DNA of 64,000 nucleotides. It comes from Atopococcus tabaci DSM 17538. GTDB lineage: Bacteria; Bacillota; Bacilli; Lactobacillales; Carnobacteriaceae_A. The notes below the pieces were generated by a model. The model saw only the letters and a program-made list of their open reading frames with translations, was not told the DNA's origin and did no database searches. Positions 8,007 to 16,472 of this stretch are shown in pieces. Both the position numbers and the translations under genes were made by a program. The stretch lies in the NCBI RefSeq assembly GCF_000429585.1, contig NZ_AUCD01000003.1, positions 1 through 64,000 of the forward strand, in the 5' to 3' direction. The number at the start of each line of letters is the position of its first letter. The first letter of the stretch is position 1.

Positions 8007-8831
8007 ATGCGTAAGGAAAAAACGAATTTCACCCTCACGTTTATCAGCATGGTCTGCGGACTCTTGATTCTTTTTCCGATTATCTGGTTGATCTTCAGTT
8101 CCTTCAAACCGTCCAACGAGCTGTTCGGATATCCGTTGTCTTTGCTTCCGGAAGCGCCGACGCTGGAGCACTACACCGATGTGATCAACGACGGATTTTT
8201 CACCTATGTCGGCAACAGTTTTATCCTGGCTGTGGTGGGAACCGCCATCACATTGGCCATCAGTTCGATGTGCGGCTACGCTTTGGCGGTTTACCGGAAA
8301 GAAGTGAAATATACCAACTTGGTGTTCGCCATCTTTTTACTGGGAACATTGATTCCCGGAGAAACGATGGTTATCTCCCAATTCACGGTCATCAGTGCCT
8401 TGGGATTGTACAACAGCATTTGGGGTGTTATCCTTCCGGTGGTCACCACGACAACGGGGATCTTCATGTACCGCCAGTTTTACCTGTCCACGCCGACTTC
8501 CTATATTGAAGCGGCCCGCATGGACGGTGCGTCGGAGTTTTATATTTTCGGAAGAATCATGCTGCCGCTGGCGAAACCGACCACCATCACTTTGACGTTG
8601 TTCAGTTTCATGTGGCGGTGGAACGACTATATCCTGCCGCTTATTGTGTTGACCCGGCAGGAGAAATTCACCATCCAAATTGCGATCCGGAACTATATCG
8701 GATTCAACGGAGTGGATTGGAACTCGATTCTGGCCGCTTCGGTGTTGTCCATCATTCCGATCACGCTGTTGTTTATGTTCCTGCAAAAGCACGTGGTGGG
8801 GACGGATGCATCATCGGGAGACAAAGGATAA
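8007..8831 (+). CDS. Sugar ABC transporter permease, MalG/UgpE type
   Basis: A 274-residue permease with six hydrophobic segments and the EAA loop EAARMDGASEFYIFGRIMLP at about residues 170-190. It forms the second half of the membrane channel with the preceding gene. The ribosome site GAGGAGG overlaps the end of the upstream permease, suggesting coupled translation. It is the last gene of the operon. Confidence 0.92.
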   Translation: MRKEKTNFTLTFISMVCGLLILFPIIWLIFSSFKPSNELFGYPLSLLPEAPTLEHYTDVINDGFFTYVGNSFILAVVGTAITLAISSMCGYALAVYRKEVKYTNLVFAIFLLGTLIPGETMVISQFTVISALGLYNSIWGVILPVVTTTTGIFMYRQFYLSTPTSYIEAARMDGASEFYIFGRIMLPLAKPTTITLTLFSFMWRWNDYILPLIVLTRQEKFTIQIAIRNYIGFNGVDWNSILAASVLSIIPITLLFMFLQKHVVGTDASSGDKG

Positions 8832-8832
8832 G

Positions 8833-8871
8833 AAAAACCACCAACGGAATAGGGGGCCGTTGGTGGTTTTT
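8833..8871 (+). terminator. Terminator of sugar ABC operon
   Basis: 15-bp perfect stem AAAAACCACCAACGG / CCGTTGGTGGTTTTT. The next palindromic array starts within 6 bp. Confidence 0.9.
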
Positions 8872-8876
8872 CTGTG

Positions 8877-8996
8877 GGCCAAATTTTGAAAAGAAATCGG
8901 AGTGATTTGGACCAAATCCGACAGAAGAGCGCTGAAGATTTGGACCTTTTCCACGCCTAAGGACCAAATCGCCAGGAAAGTCTCGCTTTATTTGGA
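8877..8996. repeat. Palindromic array, family A, three units with a shortened first linker
   Basis: Arms GGGCCAAAT (ends 8884), GGACCAAAT (ends 8917) and GGACCAAAT (ends 8969) alternate with ATTTGGACC words. The last two are 52 bp apart; the first two are 33 bp apart because the closing arm of one and the opening arm of the next overlap (ATTTGGACCAAAT). The inter-arm segment CTTTTCCACG(C/T)(C/T)TAAGG is shared with the array at 5401-5540. It lies between convergent transcription units. Confidence 0.8.
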
Positions 8997-9012
8997 CTCC
9001 TATATAAAAGAA

Positions 9013-9045
9013 ATCCCAGTGCCTCAAACGAAGCACTGGGGTTTC
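9013..9045 (-). terminator. Terminator of acetamidase gene
   Basis: CCCAGTGC / GCACTGGG stem. On the minus strand it ends in ATTTCTTTT. It may work in both directions. Confidence 0.7.
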
Positions 9046-9053
9046 TGTATTAT

Positions 9054-9926
9054 TTATTTCAACAACGCTTTCGGCAGTTCCATCCGGACGGAGACATTCG
9101 GGTTGACCACCTGGCAAGTGTGCAGGTTGCCGGCCAAGGACAACAGCATCCCGGCTTGGTTGAACGTCAATTCGGATTTTTCCTGGACCAATTTCACCAT
9201 ATTGTGTGTAGCGAGCTTGCCCGCTTCTTCCAAGGTTTCCCGGGCACCAATCGTTACCCAAAGGTCTTCGGTTTCCACCAACGGAACCGGCAAGTTGAAG
9301 TTTTTCACGACTTCCACGGTAACTTCGACCTCACCTGGAATTTCCAGCCCGTCGCCCATGATTTCGCCGTCACCCATCGTGGCGTGTAAATCACCCATCG
9401 CCAGCAGTGCGCCTTCCACATTGACCGGTAAGTAAAGGGTGGCGCCTTCCGCGATGCGGGTGGTGTCCATGTTGCCGCCGTGGTCGTGAGGTGTGCCAGT
9501 GTTGACGCCTTCTCCGGCCGGCGCCGTACCGATGACGCCGATCATTTTACGCAACGGAATATGGATGCCTTTGTAGTCGACATAGTCGTCGGTGACCCGG
9601 CAGACCACCGTTTCTTCTTCGGTGATGCTGTCGGCCAAGTTCCCCAGACCCGGTGCGGTCACCACGACGCCTTGGTCCGCCACCTTAATCGAGTGGATGG
9701 TCACCTTGAGTGTGTCGCCCGGTTCAGCGCCGTTGACGTAAAGCGGTCCGGTTGCCGGGTTCACTTTGCTGAAATCAATGGAGCTGACCACATCGGCTTC
9801 GCTTTGAACTGTGTTGGAAAAACAATCCAATGTCTCAAACACGACGGTTGACCCGCTGTCCACTTGGAGTGCCGGCTCGTTGTCTTTGTTCATTTCGAAA
9901 ATCACGTGCTCACTTGAAATTCTCAT
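9054..9926 (-). CDS. Acetamidase/formamidase family protein
   Basis: A 290-residue member of the FmdA/AmdA family, which hydrolyses short amides to ammonia and the acid. Family landmarks include NPATGPLYVNGAEPGDTL, GTPHDHGGNMD and LPVNVEGALLAMGDLHATMGDGE with the metal-binding His/Asp cluster. Length is typical for the short bacterial form. The start at 9926 has TAGGGGGAAAAG before it. It stands alone, convergent to the ABC operon and upstream of the MFS gene on the same strand. The true substrate is unknown; amide scavenging for nitrogen is a reasonable inference. Confidence 0.88.
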   Translation of the reverse strand: MRISSEHVIFEMNKDNEPALQVDSGSTVVFETLDCFSNTVQSEADVVSSIDFSKVNPATGPLYVNGAEPGDTLKVTIHSIKVADQGVVVTAPGLGNLADSITEEETVVCRVTDDYVDYKGIHIPLRKMIGVIGTAPAGEGVNTGTPHDHGGNMDTTRIAEGATLYLPVNVEGALLAMGDLHATMGDGEIMGDGLEIPGEVEVTVEVVKNFNLPVPLVETEDLWVTIGARETLEEAGKLATHNMVKLVQEKSELTFNQAGMLLSLAGNLHTCQVVNPNVSVRMELPKALLK

Positions 9927-10023
9927 GCTCTTTTCCCCCTAGAAAAGTAATGTGTTACACCTCTTATTATGCCCGATTAGCGGAGGAAGTCAAAGTGGTG
10001 GAGGAATAGTGGCACACCAAAAC

Positions 10024-10053
10024 CAAAAAAAGCTGCCTCCGAGGAGACAGCTT
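10024..10053 (-). terminator. Terminator of MFS transporter gene
   Basis: AGCTGCCTCC / GGAGACAGCT stem (one wobble pair) with a T-run on the minus strand. Confidence 0.75.
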
Positions 10054-10064
10054 CGTTTGGTTTA

Positions 10065-11297
10065 TTATGCTTTTACTGCTTTTTTTGATACTGTGCGGTA
10101 AGCGGTCGTGCGGATACCCGGAATCGTCAGCATCACCACAAAACTGGTGAGGTAGAGGATAGACAGGAACGCCATGACTGCGAACAAGCTGTAGTGGTCC
10201 ATCAGAAAGCCAATCACCACAGAAGAGAACCCGCCGACAGCGCGTCCCACGTTCAACACCGCGTTGTTTGCGATGGAATGGATGCGGCTTGGGTACAATT
10301 GGCTGACCACTGCGCCGTAGCCGGGGAACATGCCATTGACGAAGAATCCGACAAACGCAGCGCCGAACAACAAGGCCAGCTGGCTGTTGATGTAGACGAA
10401 CAAGAACACGGATGCGGCAGAGACCAACAGGAAAATCGCGAAGATCCGGCGCGGTCCGAATTTGTCCAACAACCGGCCGAAAACCAGCATCCCCAACGAC
10501 ATGCCGATGATGGTCACGACCATCCATAAAGAAGAACCGGTGACGGACAAGCCGAGGCGCTGTTGAAGAATGGACGGCAGCCAGTTCATCAATCCAAAAT
10601 ACCCGGCGATTTGAACGGTTGTCATGAGCATCAAAGCGAGCGTAGTGTGCGTCAGCTCTTTTGTTTGGAACAATTCTTTCAAAGACGGTTTCACGCGGTC
10701 GATTTCTTCAGGAGATGCCATCAGTTCAAACTCCCGGTCCACCGAAACGTGCAGCCAAACCACCAACAACACTGGAATCAAACCGAACAAGAACAAACTT
10801 CTCCAGCCCAACAGCGGGATAATCATTCCTGCCAAAAGCGCAGCCGCGATGGAACCCAATTGTCCCGCGACGCCGTTCCAAGAGGACATGACGCCCATTT
10901 TTTCCGGTGGGGAAACTTTGGCGATCATGCTGATGGCGATGCCGTACTCGCCGCCTGCACCGATCCCGGCGATGAAGCGGAGCACGCACACCCAGAAGAA
11001 TGACTCAGCGAAGAACAAAGCAGCAGTAGCGAGTGAGAAAATCAGAATCGACCATTTGAACAATTTCACGTTTCCTTTACGGTCTGCCAGGACACCAAAA
11101 ATCAGTCCACCCAGCAGCATCCCCAGATTCGTGATGGTAGAAATAAAGCCTCCTTGCGCACCTGTTAACCCGAGATCAGTGATGATAGACGATAACGCGA
11201 ACGACAAAAACATGACGTTCATATCATCCAATCCTGATCCGGTCAAGGCCGCGAAGAGGGCTTTCCGGTTATTTTTGGGCATAGTGGTACTAGCCAT
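10065..11297 (-). CDS. MFS transporter, sugar/aromatic acid:H+ symporter type
   Basis: A 410-residue membrane protein with about 12 hydrophobic helices. The MFS signature between helices 2 and 3 reads GVLADRKGNVKL, and the equivalent in the second half is GRLLDKFGPRR. The segment RFIAGIGAGGEYGIAISMIAK is typical of the AAHS/sialic acid/niacin permease branch. The start at 11297 follows TTAAGGAGAG; the longer frame adds 12 residues without a ribosome site. Substrate is not predictable; organic acids are commonest in this branch. Confidence 0.85.
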   Translation of the reverse strand: MASTTMPKNNRKALFAALTGSGLDDMNVMFLSFALSSIITDLGLTGAQGGFISTITNLGMLLGGLIFGVLADRKGNVKLFKWSILIFSLATAALFFAESFFWVCVLRFIAGIGAGGEYGIAISMIAKVSPPEKMGVMSSWNGVAGQLGSIAAALLAGMIIPLLGWRSLFLFGLIPVLLVVWLHVSVDREFELMASPEEIDRVKPSLKELFQTKELTHTTLALMLMTTVQIAGYFGLMNWLPSILQQRLGLSVTGSSLWMVVTIIGMSLGMLVFGRLLDKFGPRRIFAIFLLVSAASVFLFVYINSQLALLFGAAFVGFFVNGMFPGYGAVVSQLYPSRIHSIANNAVLNVGRAVGGFSSVVIGFLMDHYSLFAVMAFLSILYLTSFVVMLTIPGIRTTAYRTVSKKAVKA

Positions 11298-11454
11298 TTG
11301 ACATCTCTCCTTAAAATGGATGCTCTCTGTCATCCTTTATTTTAACTCCAACACAGTATAGCCGGTAATTTTCATTATGGCAAGCTTTTTAAATTTTGTT
11401 GACAAAACAATAAGCGTTCTTTAAGATGAAACCGATATGAATAGAGATTTCCTT

Positions 11455-11542
11455 AACTTGGTCCAGAGAGGCTGAAAGGAAGTGCGGAATTAAGAAGCAG
11501 TCTGTGCGTTCCTATGCCTATTTTTGGTATAGGCCTTTTTTT
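11455..11542 (+). promoter_or_regulatory. PyrR-dependent attenuator of pyrFE
   Basis: The leader contains GGTCCAGAGAGGCTGAAAGG (11460-11479), the conserved PyrR-binding core of Firmicute pyr leaders, followed by an intrinsic terminator, CCTATGCC / GGTATAGG (11511-11533) with a T-tract. Binding of PyrR with UMP should favour the terminator and shut off pyrF-pyrE when pyrimidines are ample. Competing antiterminator pairing would involve the segment between them. Confidence 0.85.
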
Positions 11543-11567
11543 ATAGGGAAAATGAGGAGGAGTTTGG

Positions 11568-12278
11568 ATGACGACAAAGCCGATTGTGGCACTGGATGTA
11601 CCGTCACGCGAAGACGCATTGGAATTCTTGGAACAATTTGGAGACGAATCCCTTTATGTGAAAATCGGGATGGAATTGTTCTATGCAGAAGGTCCGGATC
11701 TGGTCTGTGACATCAAGCAGAAAGGTCACCAGGTTTTCTTGGATTTGAAATTGCATGACATCCCGAACACCGTGTACCGCGCAATGAAAGTGTTGGCCGG
11801 ATTGGGCGTGGACATGGTGAACGTACATGCAGCCGGGGGAACTGAAATGATGCGGGCCGCTAAAAAAGGATTGGAAGAAGGAGCCGCGGACGGGAAACGA
11901 CCATTGTTGATTGCGGTCACCCAGTTGACATCCACCACAGAAAACACGATGCAACGGGAACAGTTGATCCCTGTTTCATTGAAAGAGAGCGTCAGCCAGT
12001 ACGCGTCGCTAGCCCAAAAAGCCGGATTGGACGGCGTGGTTTGCTCGGCATGGGAAGCGGAGAAAATCCACGAAGCAACCAGCGAAGATTTCTTATGCGT
12101 GACACCAGGAATTCGTCCGGAAGGCGCGGAAGTAGGCGACCAAAAGCGCGTGGCCACACCAGGAAAAGCCCGTGAACTGGGAGCCGGATACATTGTGGTC
12201 GGGCGTCCGATCACACAGGCAGAAAATCCCGTGGCGGCATACCGAATGATTGAAAAGCAATGGAGAGGGGAAGAATGA
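11568..12278 (+). CDS. pyrF: Orotidine 5'-phosphate decarboxylase
   Basis: A 236-residue enzyme of UMP synthesis (OMP to UMP). The catalytic signature [11 protein letters not shown] gives D59, K61 and D64 in the expected D-x-K-x-x-D pattern, and the phosphate-binding end has [17 protein letters not shown] and VVGRPITQA. Ribosome site GAGGAG precedes ATG at 11568. Its stop codon overlaps the start of pyrE (ATGA), so the two are translationally coupled. Unlike the classic single pyr operon, only pyrF and pyrE are here. Confidence 0.97.
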   Translation: MTTKPIVALDVPSREDALEFLEQFGDESLYVKIGMELFYAEGPDLVCDIKQKGHQVFLDLKLHDIPNTVYRAMKVLAGLGVDMVNVHAAGGTEMMRAAKKGLEEGAADGKRPLLIAVTQLTSTTENTMQREQLIPVSLKESVSQYASLAQKAGLDGVVCSAWEAEKIHEATSEDFLCVTPGIRPEGAEVGDQKRVATPGKARELGAGYIVVGRPITQAENPVAAYRMIEKQWRGEE

Positions 12279-12907
12279 TGGAACAAGCGAAAAAGATTGC
12301 GGGATTATTGTTGGACTGTGAAGCGGTCAGCTTAAGTCCGAATGAACCTTTTACATGGGCAAGCGGCATCAAAAGCCCGATTTACTGTGACAACCGAATC
12401 ACGATGAGTTATCCGAATGTCCGGAAAGAGATTGCCCGCGGGTTGGCGGGACTGATCCAAGAGTTTTACCCGGGAACAGAAGTCATTGCCGGGACCGCCA
12501 CTGCAGGCATTCCACATGCCGCCTGGGTCGCGGAAGAACTGAACCTGCCGATGATCTACATTCGAGGCAAAGCCAAAGGACACGGCAAACAAAACCAGAT
12601 TGAAGGTTGTCTGACAGAAGGACAAAAAGTCGTCTGCATCGAAGATCTGATTTCCACCGGCGGAAGCGTCATCGACGCCACCAAAGCGGTTCAACAGGCC
12701 GGCGGAGACGTGATCGGATGCGCAGCCATTTTCAGCTACTTGTTGGAAGAGGCGGACACGAATTTCAAAGAATCCGGCCTGGAACTGCACACCCTCTCCA
12801 ACTACCAAGCGTTGATTGAAGAAGCTGTGGAAAGAGGCACCATCACCGGAGACGACAAGCGATTGTTGGAAGAATGGCGCAAGAACCCGAGTAAGTGGGG
12901 GAAATAG
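12275..12907 (+). CDS. pyrE: Orotate phosphoribosyltransferase
   Basis: A 210-residue enzyme that joins orotate to PRPP to form OMP. The PRPP-binding loop [13 protein letters not shown] and the orotate-loop region around [17 protein letters not shown] are diagnostic. Two ATGs (12275, 12278) are possible; both overlap the pyrF stop and share the GAGAGGGGAAG ribosome site. It is the last gene of the attenuator-controlled unit. Confidence 0.97.
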   Translation: MMEQAKKIAGLLLDCEAVSLSPNEPFTWASGIKSPIYCDNRITMSYPNVRKEIARGLAGLIQEFYPGTEVIAGTATAGIPHAAWVAEELNLPMIYIRGKAKGHGKQNQIEGCLTEGQKVVCIEDLISTGGSVIDATKAVQQAGGDVIGCAAIFSYLLEEADTNFKESGLELHTLSNYQALIEEAVERGTITGDDKRLLEEWRKNPSKWGK

Positions 12908-12913
12908 AATAAA

Positions 12914-12965
12914 GAAAAGAGGTGCTTCAAACCGTGTGAATGTGGTTTGAGGTGCCTTTCTTTTT
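12914..12965 (+). terminator. Terminator of pyrFE
   Basis: GGTGCTTCAAACC pairs with GGTTTGAGGTGCC through three G-U pairs, followed by TTTCTTTTT. Confidence 0.75.
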
Positions 12966-13060
12966 ATAAATTGAGTAGTCAAATGATGTTACTTGAAAAG
13001 TACAGGTGGGAGACATAGATTGAATATAAGAAAGCAACTCCAATGAAAGGAGTCCCTCGC

Positions 13061-13594
13061 ATGCTCACAAACCATTCTCTTTACACCCAAATCACCCACC
13101 ACTTAAAACAAATCTACGGACCCGACTACAAAGAAGACTACACCGATCAAATGGAGAACCTACTCCAGAAATGGAAAAAGAAAGACCATGTCCCATCCAA
13201 ACGCCTGTCCGAGAAAAACGTCTACCTGATCACATACGGCGACAGCATTCAAGAAGAAGGGGAAGCACCGCTTTCTGTGCTGCACCGCTTTTTGAAAGAA
13301 GAAGCGCACGAGATCATCAAAGATGTTCATTTGTTGCCGATGTTTCCTTACACATCCGGTGACGGCTTTTCGGTGGTGGATTACCGCGAAGTCAATCCGG
13401 ACTTGGGTTCATGGGATGACATCGCTGAGTTTTCTCAAGACTTCCGGTTGATGTTCGATTTCGTCGCCAACCATATGTCAAAATCAAGTCCATGGTTCCA
13501 GCGATTTTTGGAAGAGGACCCGAAGTTTGCGGGTTACTTCATTGAAAAGGATGAGTCTTTTGATACGAGTCAGGCCACACGTCCGCTTTCGTGA
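13061..13594 (+). pseudogene. Sucrose phosphorylase-like GH13 enzyme, 5' fragment
   Basis: An intact start (AAAGGAG, then ATG at 13061) and 177 residues that match the N-terminal third of the sucrose/glucosylglycerate phosphorylase branch of GH13: VYLITYGDSI, LLPMFPYTSGDGFSVVDYREVNP (barrel strand region) and MFDFVANHMSKSSPWF with the first conserved Asp/Asn. The frame leaves the family after SFDTSQATRP and stops at once. Full-length relatives have about 480-560 residues and the catalytic Asp and Glu lie in the missing part, so this product cannot be active. The junction is with an IS256-type element end on the opposite strand. Confidence 0.85.
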
Positions 13595-13759
13595 CATCTT
13601 TTAAGTTAGAGTCCATGATTTCTTCTTTTAACTGATCTGTATCTAGGTTAAAATGTAAGCGGGCCATCATTCATTCCTCCAATGTATATTGTGGTGATTA
13701 CATTGTACCAAAGGAATGAATGGGGCTCTTTCTTTTTACACAATTATATGGACTCTATC
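13590..13759 (-). mobile_element. IS256-family element, left-end remnant with transposase N-terminus
   Basis: Read on the minus strand, the element begins at 13759 with GATAGAGTCCATATAATTGT, which closely resembles IS256-family terminal repeats. A ribosome site (GGAGGAATG) and ATG at 13670 or 13667 follow. About 27 residues (MARLHFNLDTDQLKEEIM...) of a mutator-type transposase are read before the sequence breaks at about 13590, fused to the sucrose phosphorylase fragment. The rest of the element is deleted. Confidence 0.75.
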
Positions 13760-13760
13760 T

Positions 13761-13844
13761 TCCACAGGTGTTCACTTGCACTTTGAAGTTCACAACAACG
13801 TCGTCCAAGTCGATCCAGCTCCGTATTTGTACATGAATGTTTAA
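13761..13844 (+). pseudogene. M23 peptidase, last 27 codons
   Basis: The reading frame gives STGVHLHFEV, then a tail ending DPAPYLYMNV and a TAA stop at 13842-13844. G-x-H-L-H-F-E is the second zinc-binding motif of lysostaphin/LytM-type M23 endopeptidases, always near the C-terminus. There is no start codon; the frame begins at the IS end. It is the surviving 3' end of a cell-wall hydrolase gene, the rest of which was lost together with the IS interior and the 3' part of the phosphorylase gene. Confidence 0.75.
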
Positions 13845-13852
13845 ACTTTTTG

Positions 13853-13897
13853 AACTGCCTCCCGACTCAGAACTGTTGAGTCAGGGGCAGTTTTTTT
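13853..13897 (+). terminator. Terminator of the lost M23 peptidase gene
   Basis: Stem AACTGCC...CGACTCA / TGAGTCAG...GGCAGTT followed by seven T. It lies 8 bp after the stop codon of the peptidase remnant. Confidence 0.85.
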
Positions 13898-13955
13898 GAT
13901 TCATTCTCTCGTGAATGATATTTTGGTATACTGTAAACGAAAAGGAGGCGTTGGG

Positions 13956-14204
13956 ATGACTTCAATGCAACTAAGGATATTAAGAATCGGATTGTGGGCA
14001 TACGGCATCGTCACAATTATTTGCATTATGAGCGGCATCCTCATAGAATGGTCTTTTCTGACCGGGGTCGCATTGGCCGGCATAGGGTTGTATTGGCGGA
14101 TATACATTTGGTTACATAAAAAAGCTGGCAACGTGAAACTGGCCAATGGAATGCTGTTTATTGGCATACTGTTGCTTACCTTGACGTGGCCGTACATTCA
14201 ATAA
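13956..14204 (+). CDS. Small integral membrane protein, unknown function
   Basis: An 82-residue protein with a short basic N-terminus and three hydrophobic stretches (IGLWAYGIVTIICIMSGILI, WSFLTGVALAGIGLYWRIYI, NGMLFIGILLLTLTWPYI). I chose ATG 13956 because AAAAGGAGG lies 9 nt before it. It forms its own unit with a terminator behind it. I recognise no family. Confidence 0.7.
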   Translation: MTSMQLRILRIGLWAYGIVTIICIMSGILIEWSFLTGVALAGIGLYWRIYIWLHKKAGNVKLANGMLFIGILLLTLTWPYIQ

Positions 14205-14208
14205 TCCC

Positions 14209-14245
14209 AAAGAGTTTTTAAGCATCCGGCTTGAAAGCTCTTTTT
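14209..14245 (+). terminator. Terminator of small membrane protein gene
   Basis: 15-bp stem AAAGAGTTTTTAAGC / GCTTGAAAGCTCTTT with two G-U pairs, then TT. Confidence 0.8.
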
Positions 14246-14309
14246 GTTTATCTCTCATTCGAGTTTGTTACAATGAAGAGACTAGTACGATTGACAGAGG
14301 AGAGCGTGT

Positions 14310-15554
14310 ATGAAAGCAGAAATCATTTCAGTGGGAACGGAACTATTGATGGGGTATGTCGTGGATACGAACTCGACGACCATCGCGCAGGAGTTATTGG
14401 ATATCGGCATCGGGACGTATTACCGGCAGATTATTGGAGACAACCCGGAGCGGATGCGTGAAGCGGTGGAAATTGCTGCGGAGCGTTCAGATTTGGTGGT
14501 TTTGACCGGCGGACTCGGGCCCACCAAAGACGACATCACCAAACATGTGGTGGCGGAGATTGTGGGTGATGAACTGGTTGAAGACCCCGAGCAATTAGAG
14601 AAAATTGTGGACTACTTCAAGAATCGCGGCGACGATTTGCCGGATAATATTTACCGACAAGCATTGACATTCAAAAACGGACTCACGTTTTTGAATGAAG
14701 TGGGGCTTGCCTGCGGGTCGGCGTATGAAGTGGAGCGGCCGGGGGATGTTCCGCAGCATTTTGTCTTGCTTCCAGGGCCGCCATTTGAAATGACGCATAT
14801 GCTGAAGAACTATGTGAAACCGTACATCCAGTCCAAAGTGCAGACGGACGGCGTCATTGAATCGTTGTACATGAACCTGTACGGCATCGGCGAATCGAAA
14901 GTAGCGGACCAGTTGGATGAGTTGATCGAAAACCAGACGAATCCGACCATCGCGGTGTATGCCAAACCACGGCAGGTGACGATCCGTTTGACGGCGAATG
15001 CAGCGGACACCGAATCAGCGCGAAAGCTGAACTTGGACCTCGCCGAGACAATATTGGAAGACTTTTCACCTTACTTTATCGGATACGGGGAAGAACAGAC
15101 AATCGAGCACTTTGTCGTGGACCGGTTGAAAAAAGAAGAGGCGACGCTGAGTGTGGCTGAAGGGTTCACGAGCGGCAAAGTGATGGAGTCATTGGCCGCG
15201 GTTTCGGGCGTGTCGTCTGCGTTTGCAGGCGGGGTGATTGCGTTGAATGAGCAGGCAACGAGTCGGTTGTTTGAGTTGGAAGATACGGAATACAAGATAG
15301 GCGAGGCGCTCGCGGTTCGACTGGCCGAGCAGTGCGTCGAACAATGCGGCACAGAATTGGGGCTCAGTGTTATCGGAGATCTAACAGCCAACGAAGACAA
15401 GCACCTGGCATCGGGAACCGCCTATATCGGATTCGCCCGAAAAGGAGAAGCCAGCCAAGTGAAGACCTACCCTCTCAATGAACGCCCGCTTGCCGTGTTG
15501 CGACTGATTGCGAAAAACGAAGCCTTGGCATTCGTGAAAGATATGTTGGGATAA
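14310..15554 (+). CDS. cinA: CinA-family protein with degenerate deamidase domain
   Basis: A 414-residue protein. Residues 1-170 are a molybdopterin-binding-like (MoCF) domain with ISVGTELLMGYVVDTNS, VVLTGGLGPTKDD and LLPGPPFEM, as in CinA, linked to competence and to ADP-ribose/NMN salvage. The C-terminal PncC-type domain normally carries E-S-(C/L)-T-G-G with the catalytic Ser; here residues 284-289 read EGFTSG, the Lys in the following GG-V-x-A-Y-S-N-E-A-K block is missing (LNEQATSRLF), and the T-G-x-A-G-P block is GDLTANE. So NMN deamidase activity is probably lost. It forms a single-gene unit here; recA is not adjacent. Confidence 0.92.
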   Translation: MKAEIISVGTELLMGYVVDTNSTTIAQELLDIGIGTYYRQIIGDNPERMREAVEIAAERSDLVVLTGGLGPTKDDITKHVVAEIVGDELVEDPEQLEKIVDYFKNRGDDLPDNIYRQALTFKNGLTFLNEVGLACGSAYEVERPGDVPQHFVLLPGPPFEMTHMLKNYVKPYIQSKVQTDGVIESLYMNLYGIGESKVADQLDELIENQTNPTIAVYAKPRQVTIRLTANAADTESARKLNLDLAETILEDFSPYFIGYGEEQTIEHFVVDRLKKEEATLSVAEGFTSGKVMESLAAVSGVSSAFAGGVIALNEQATSRLFELEDTEYKIGEALAVRLAEQCVEQCGTELGLSVIGDLTANEDKHLASGTAYIGFARKGEASQVKTYPLNERPLAVLRLIAKNEALAFVKDMLG

Positions 15555-15565
15555 AGAATTTATGG

Positions 15566-15590
15566 AAAAAGCCGCTTTTGCGGCTTTTTT
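15566..15590 (+). terminator. Terminator of cinA
   Basis: AAAAGCCGC / GCGGCTTTTTT with a TTTT loop. Confidence 0.85.
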
Positions 15591-15603
15591 GTGTTGAACG
15601 GTG

Positions 15604-15639
15604 CCACTTGTCCGTAAAAGCACCTCTTAGGGACAAGTG
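15604..15639. repeat. Single palindromic unit, family C
   Basis: CCACTTGTCCGTAA (15604-15617) faces TTAGGGACAAGTG (15627-15639). It is related to the perfect copy at 43882-43918. It lies 14 bp after the cinA terminator. Confidence 0.65.
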
Positions 15640-15699
15640 AGCAACTCCACTTCTTATCATTATCACCTTTTGCATAAATTGATTATAATAAAAGTGTAA

Positions 15700-15715
15700 A
15701 TGAAAGCGGTTTTTC
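15700..15715 (+). promoter_or_regulatory. cre-like box before the ascorbate-type PTS operon
   Basis: ATGAAAGCGGTTTTTC matches the cre consensus at 14 of 16 positions. A TATAAT box lies at 15684-15689, so the cre sits at about +5 and would block early elongation. The ATG inside the box should not be read as the start codon of the next gene. Confidence 0.5.
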
Positions 15716-15732
15716 TAGAAAGGAGGAATGAG

Positions 15733-16161
15733 ATGCTGAATGAGTTGTTGAACCGGGACCGCATGCAGCATCAAAAAGGTGTCGAAAGCTGGCAAGAAGC
15801 GATCCGAGTCGCGAGCGGTCCGTTGTTGAAAGAGCATGTCATTGACGAAATGTATGTGGATGCCATGATTCAAAGTGTGGAAGACAACGGCCCGTACATT
15901 GTGTTGAAAGACTACTTTGCGTTACCTCATGCGGCTGCGGGGAAAGGAGTGTATGTGCCGGGAATGGCGCTTTTGACATTGGAAGACCCCGTTGATTTGA
16001 AAGGGAATCCGGTGAAAATCTTTCTTGTGTTGGCGGCCATCGATTCATCCACACATTTAGAAGCACTGTCTCAACTTTCTGAACAGCTGATGGACGATGA
16101 GGTCTACGAAGTATTTCTGTCCGGCGATTTGGATGCGATTGGAAACGCCTTGAAACTATGA
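15733..16161 (+). CDS. PTS EIIA, ascorbate/mannitol-fructose superfamily (UlaC/SgcA-like)
   Basis: A 142-residue cytosolic phosphocarrier. The phosphorylated histidine is in YFALPHAAAG (H66), and the following GMALLTLEDPV and FLVLAAIDSSTHLEAL are standard for this EIIA fold. I chose ATG 15733 after AAAGGAGG; the earlier ATG at 15700 lies in the cre box. It is the first of four tightly packed genes (EIIA, EIIB, EIIC, SIS protein). Confidence 0.92.
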   Translation: MLNELLNRDRMQHQKGVESWQEAIRVASGPLLKEHVIDEMYVDAMIQSVEDNGPYIVLKDYFALPHAAAGKGVYVPGMALLTLEDPVDLKGNPVKIFLVLAAIDSSTHLEALSQLSEQLMDDEVYEVFLSGDLDAIGNALKL

Positions 16162-16178
16162 CAAAGGGGAGAAACGGA

Positions 16179-16469
16179 ATGGCGTACAAATTTTTAGCCG
16201 TTTGTGGGTTTGGAGTAGGTTCTTCGATGGTATTGAAAATGACGCTTGAGAAAGTCGCCCGAGAACGAGGGATAGAAGTGGAGGTGGAAACGATGGATTT
16301 GTCGTCCGCCAAAGGGTCCGGTGCGGATGCCATTTTCACGAGTCAAGAACTGGGTGACGAGTTGAAACGGAGTGAGAAGATTCCGGTTTTTCCAGTCAAG
16401 CGGTATATGGACAAAGAAGAAGTAGGGAGAGCGATTGACGATTTCTTGGCCACTCATGAGGAGGTCTAA
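16179..16469 (+). CDS. PTS EIIB, ascorbate-type (UlaB-like)
   Basis: A 96-residue phosphocarrier with the active cysteine in AVCGFGVGSS (C9) and the flanking GSSMVLKMTLE helix. The ATG at 16179 has AAAGGGGAG before it; an earlier ATG overlaps the EIIA stop but lacks a good ribosome site. It takes phosphate from EIIA and passes it to the sugar carried by EIIC. Confidence 0.92.
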   Translation: MAYKFLAVCGFGVGSSMVLKMTLEKVARERGIEVEVETMDLSSAKGSGADAIFTSQELGDELKRSEKIPVFPVKRYMDKEEVGRAIDDFLATHEEV

Positions 16470-16472
16470 TCC

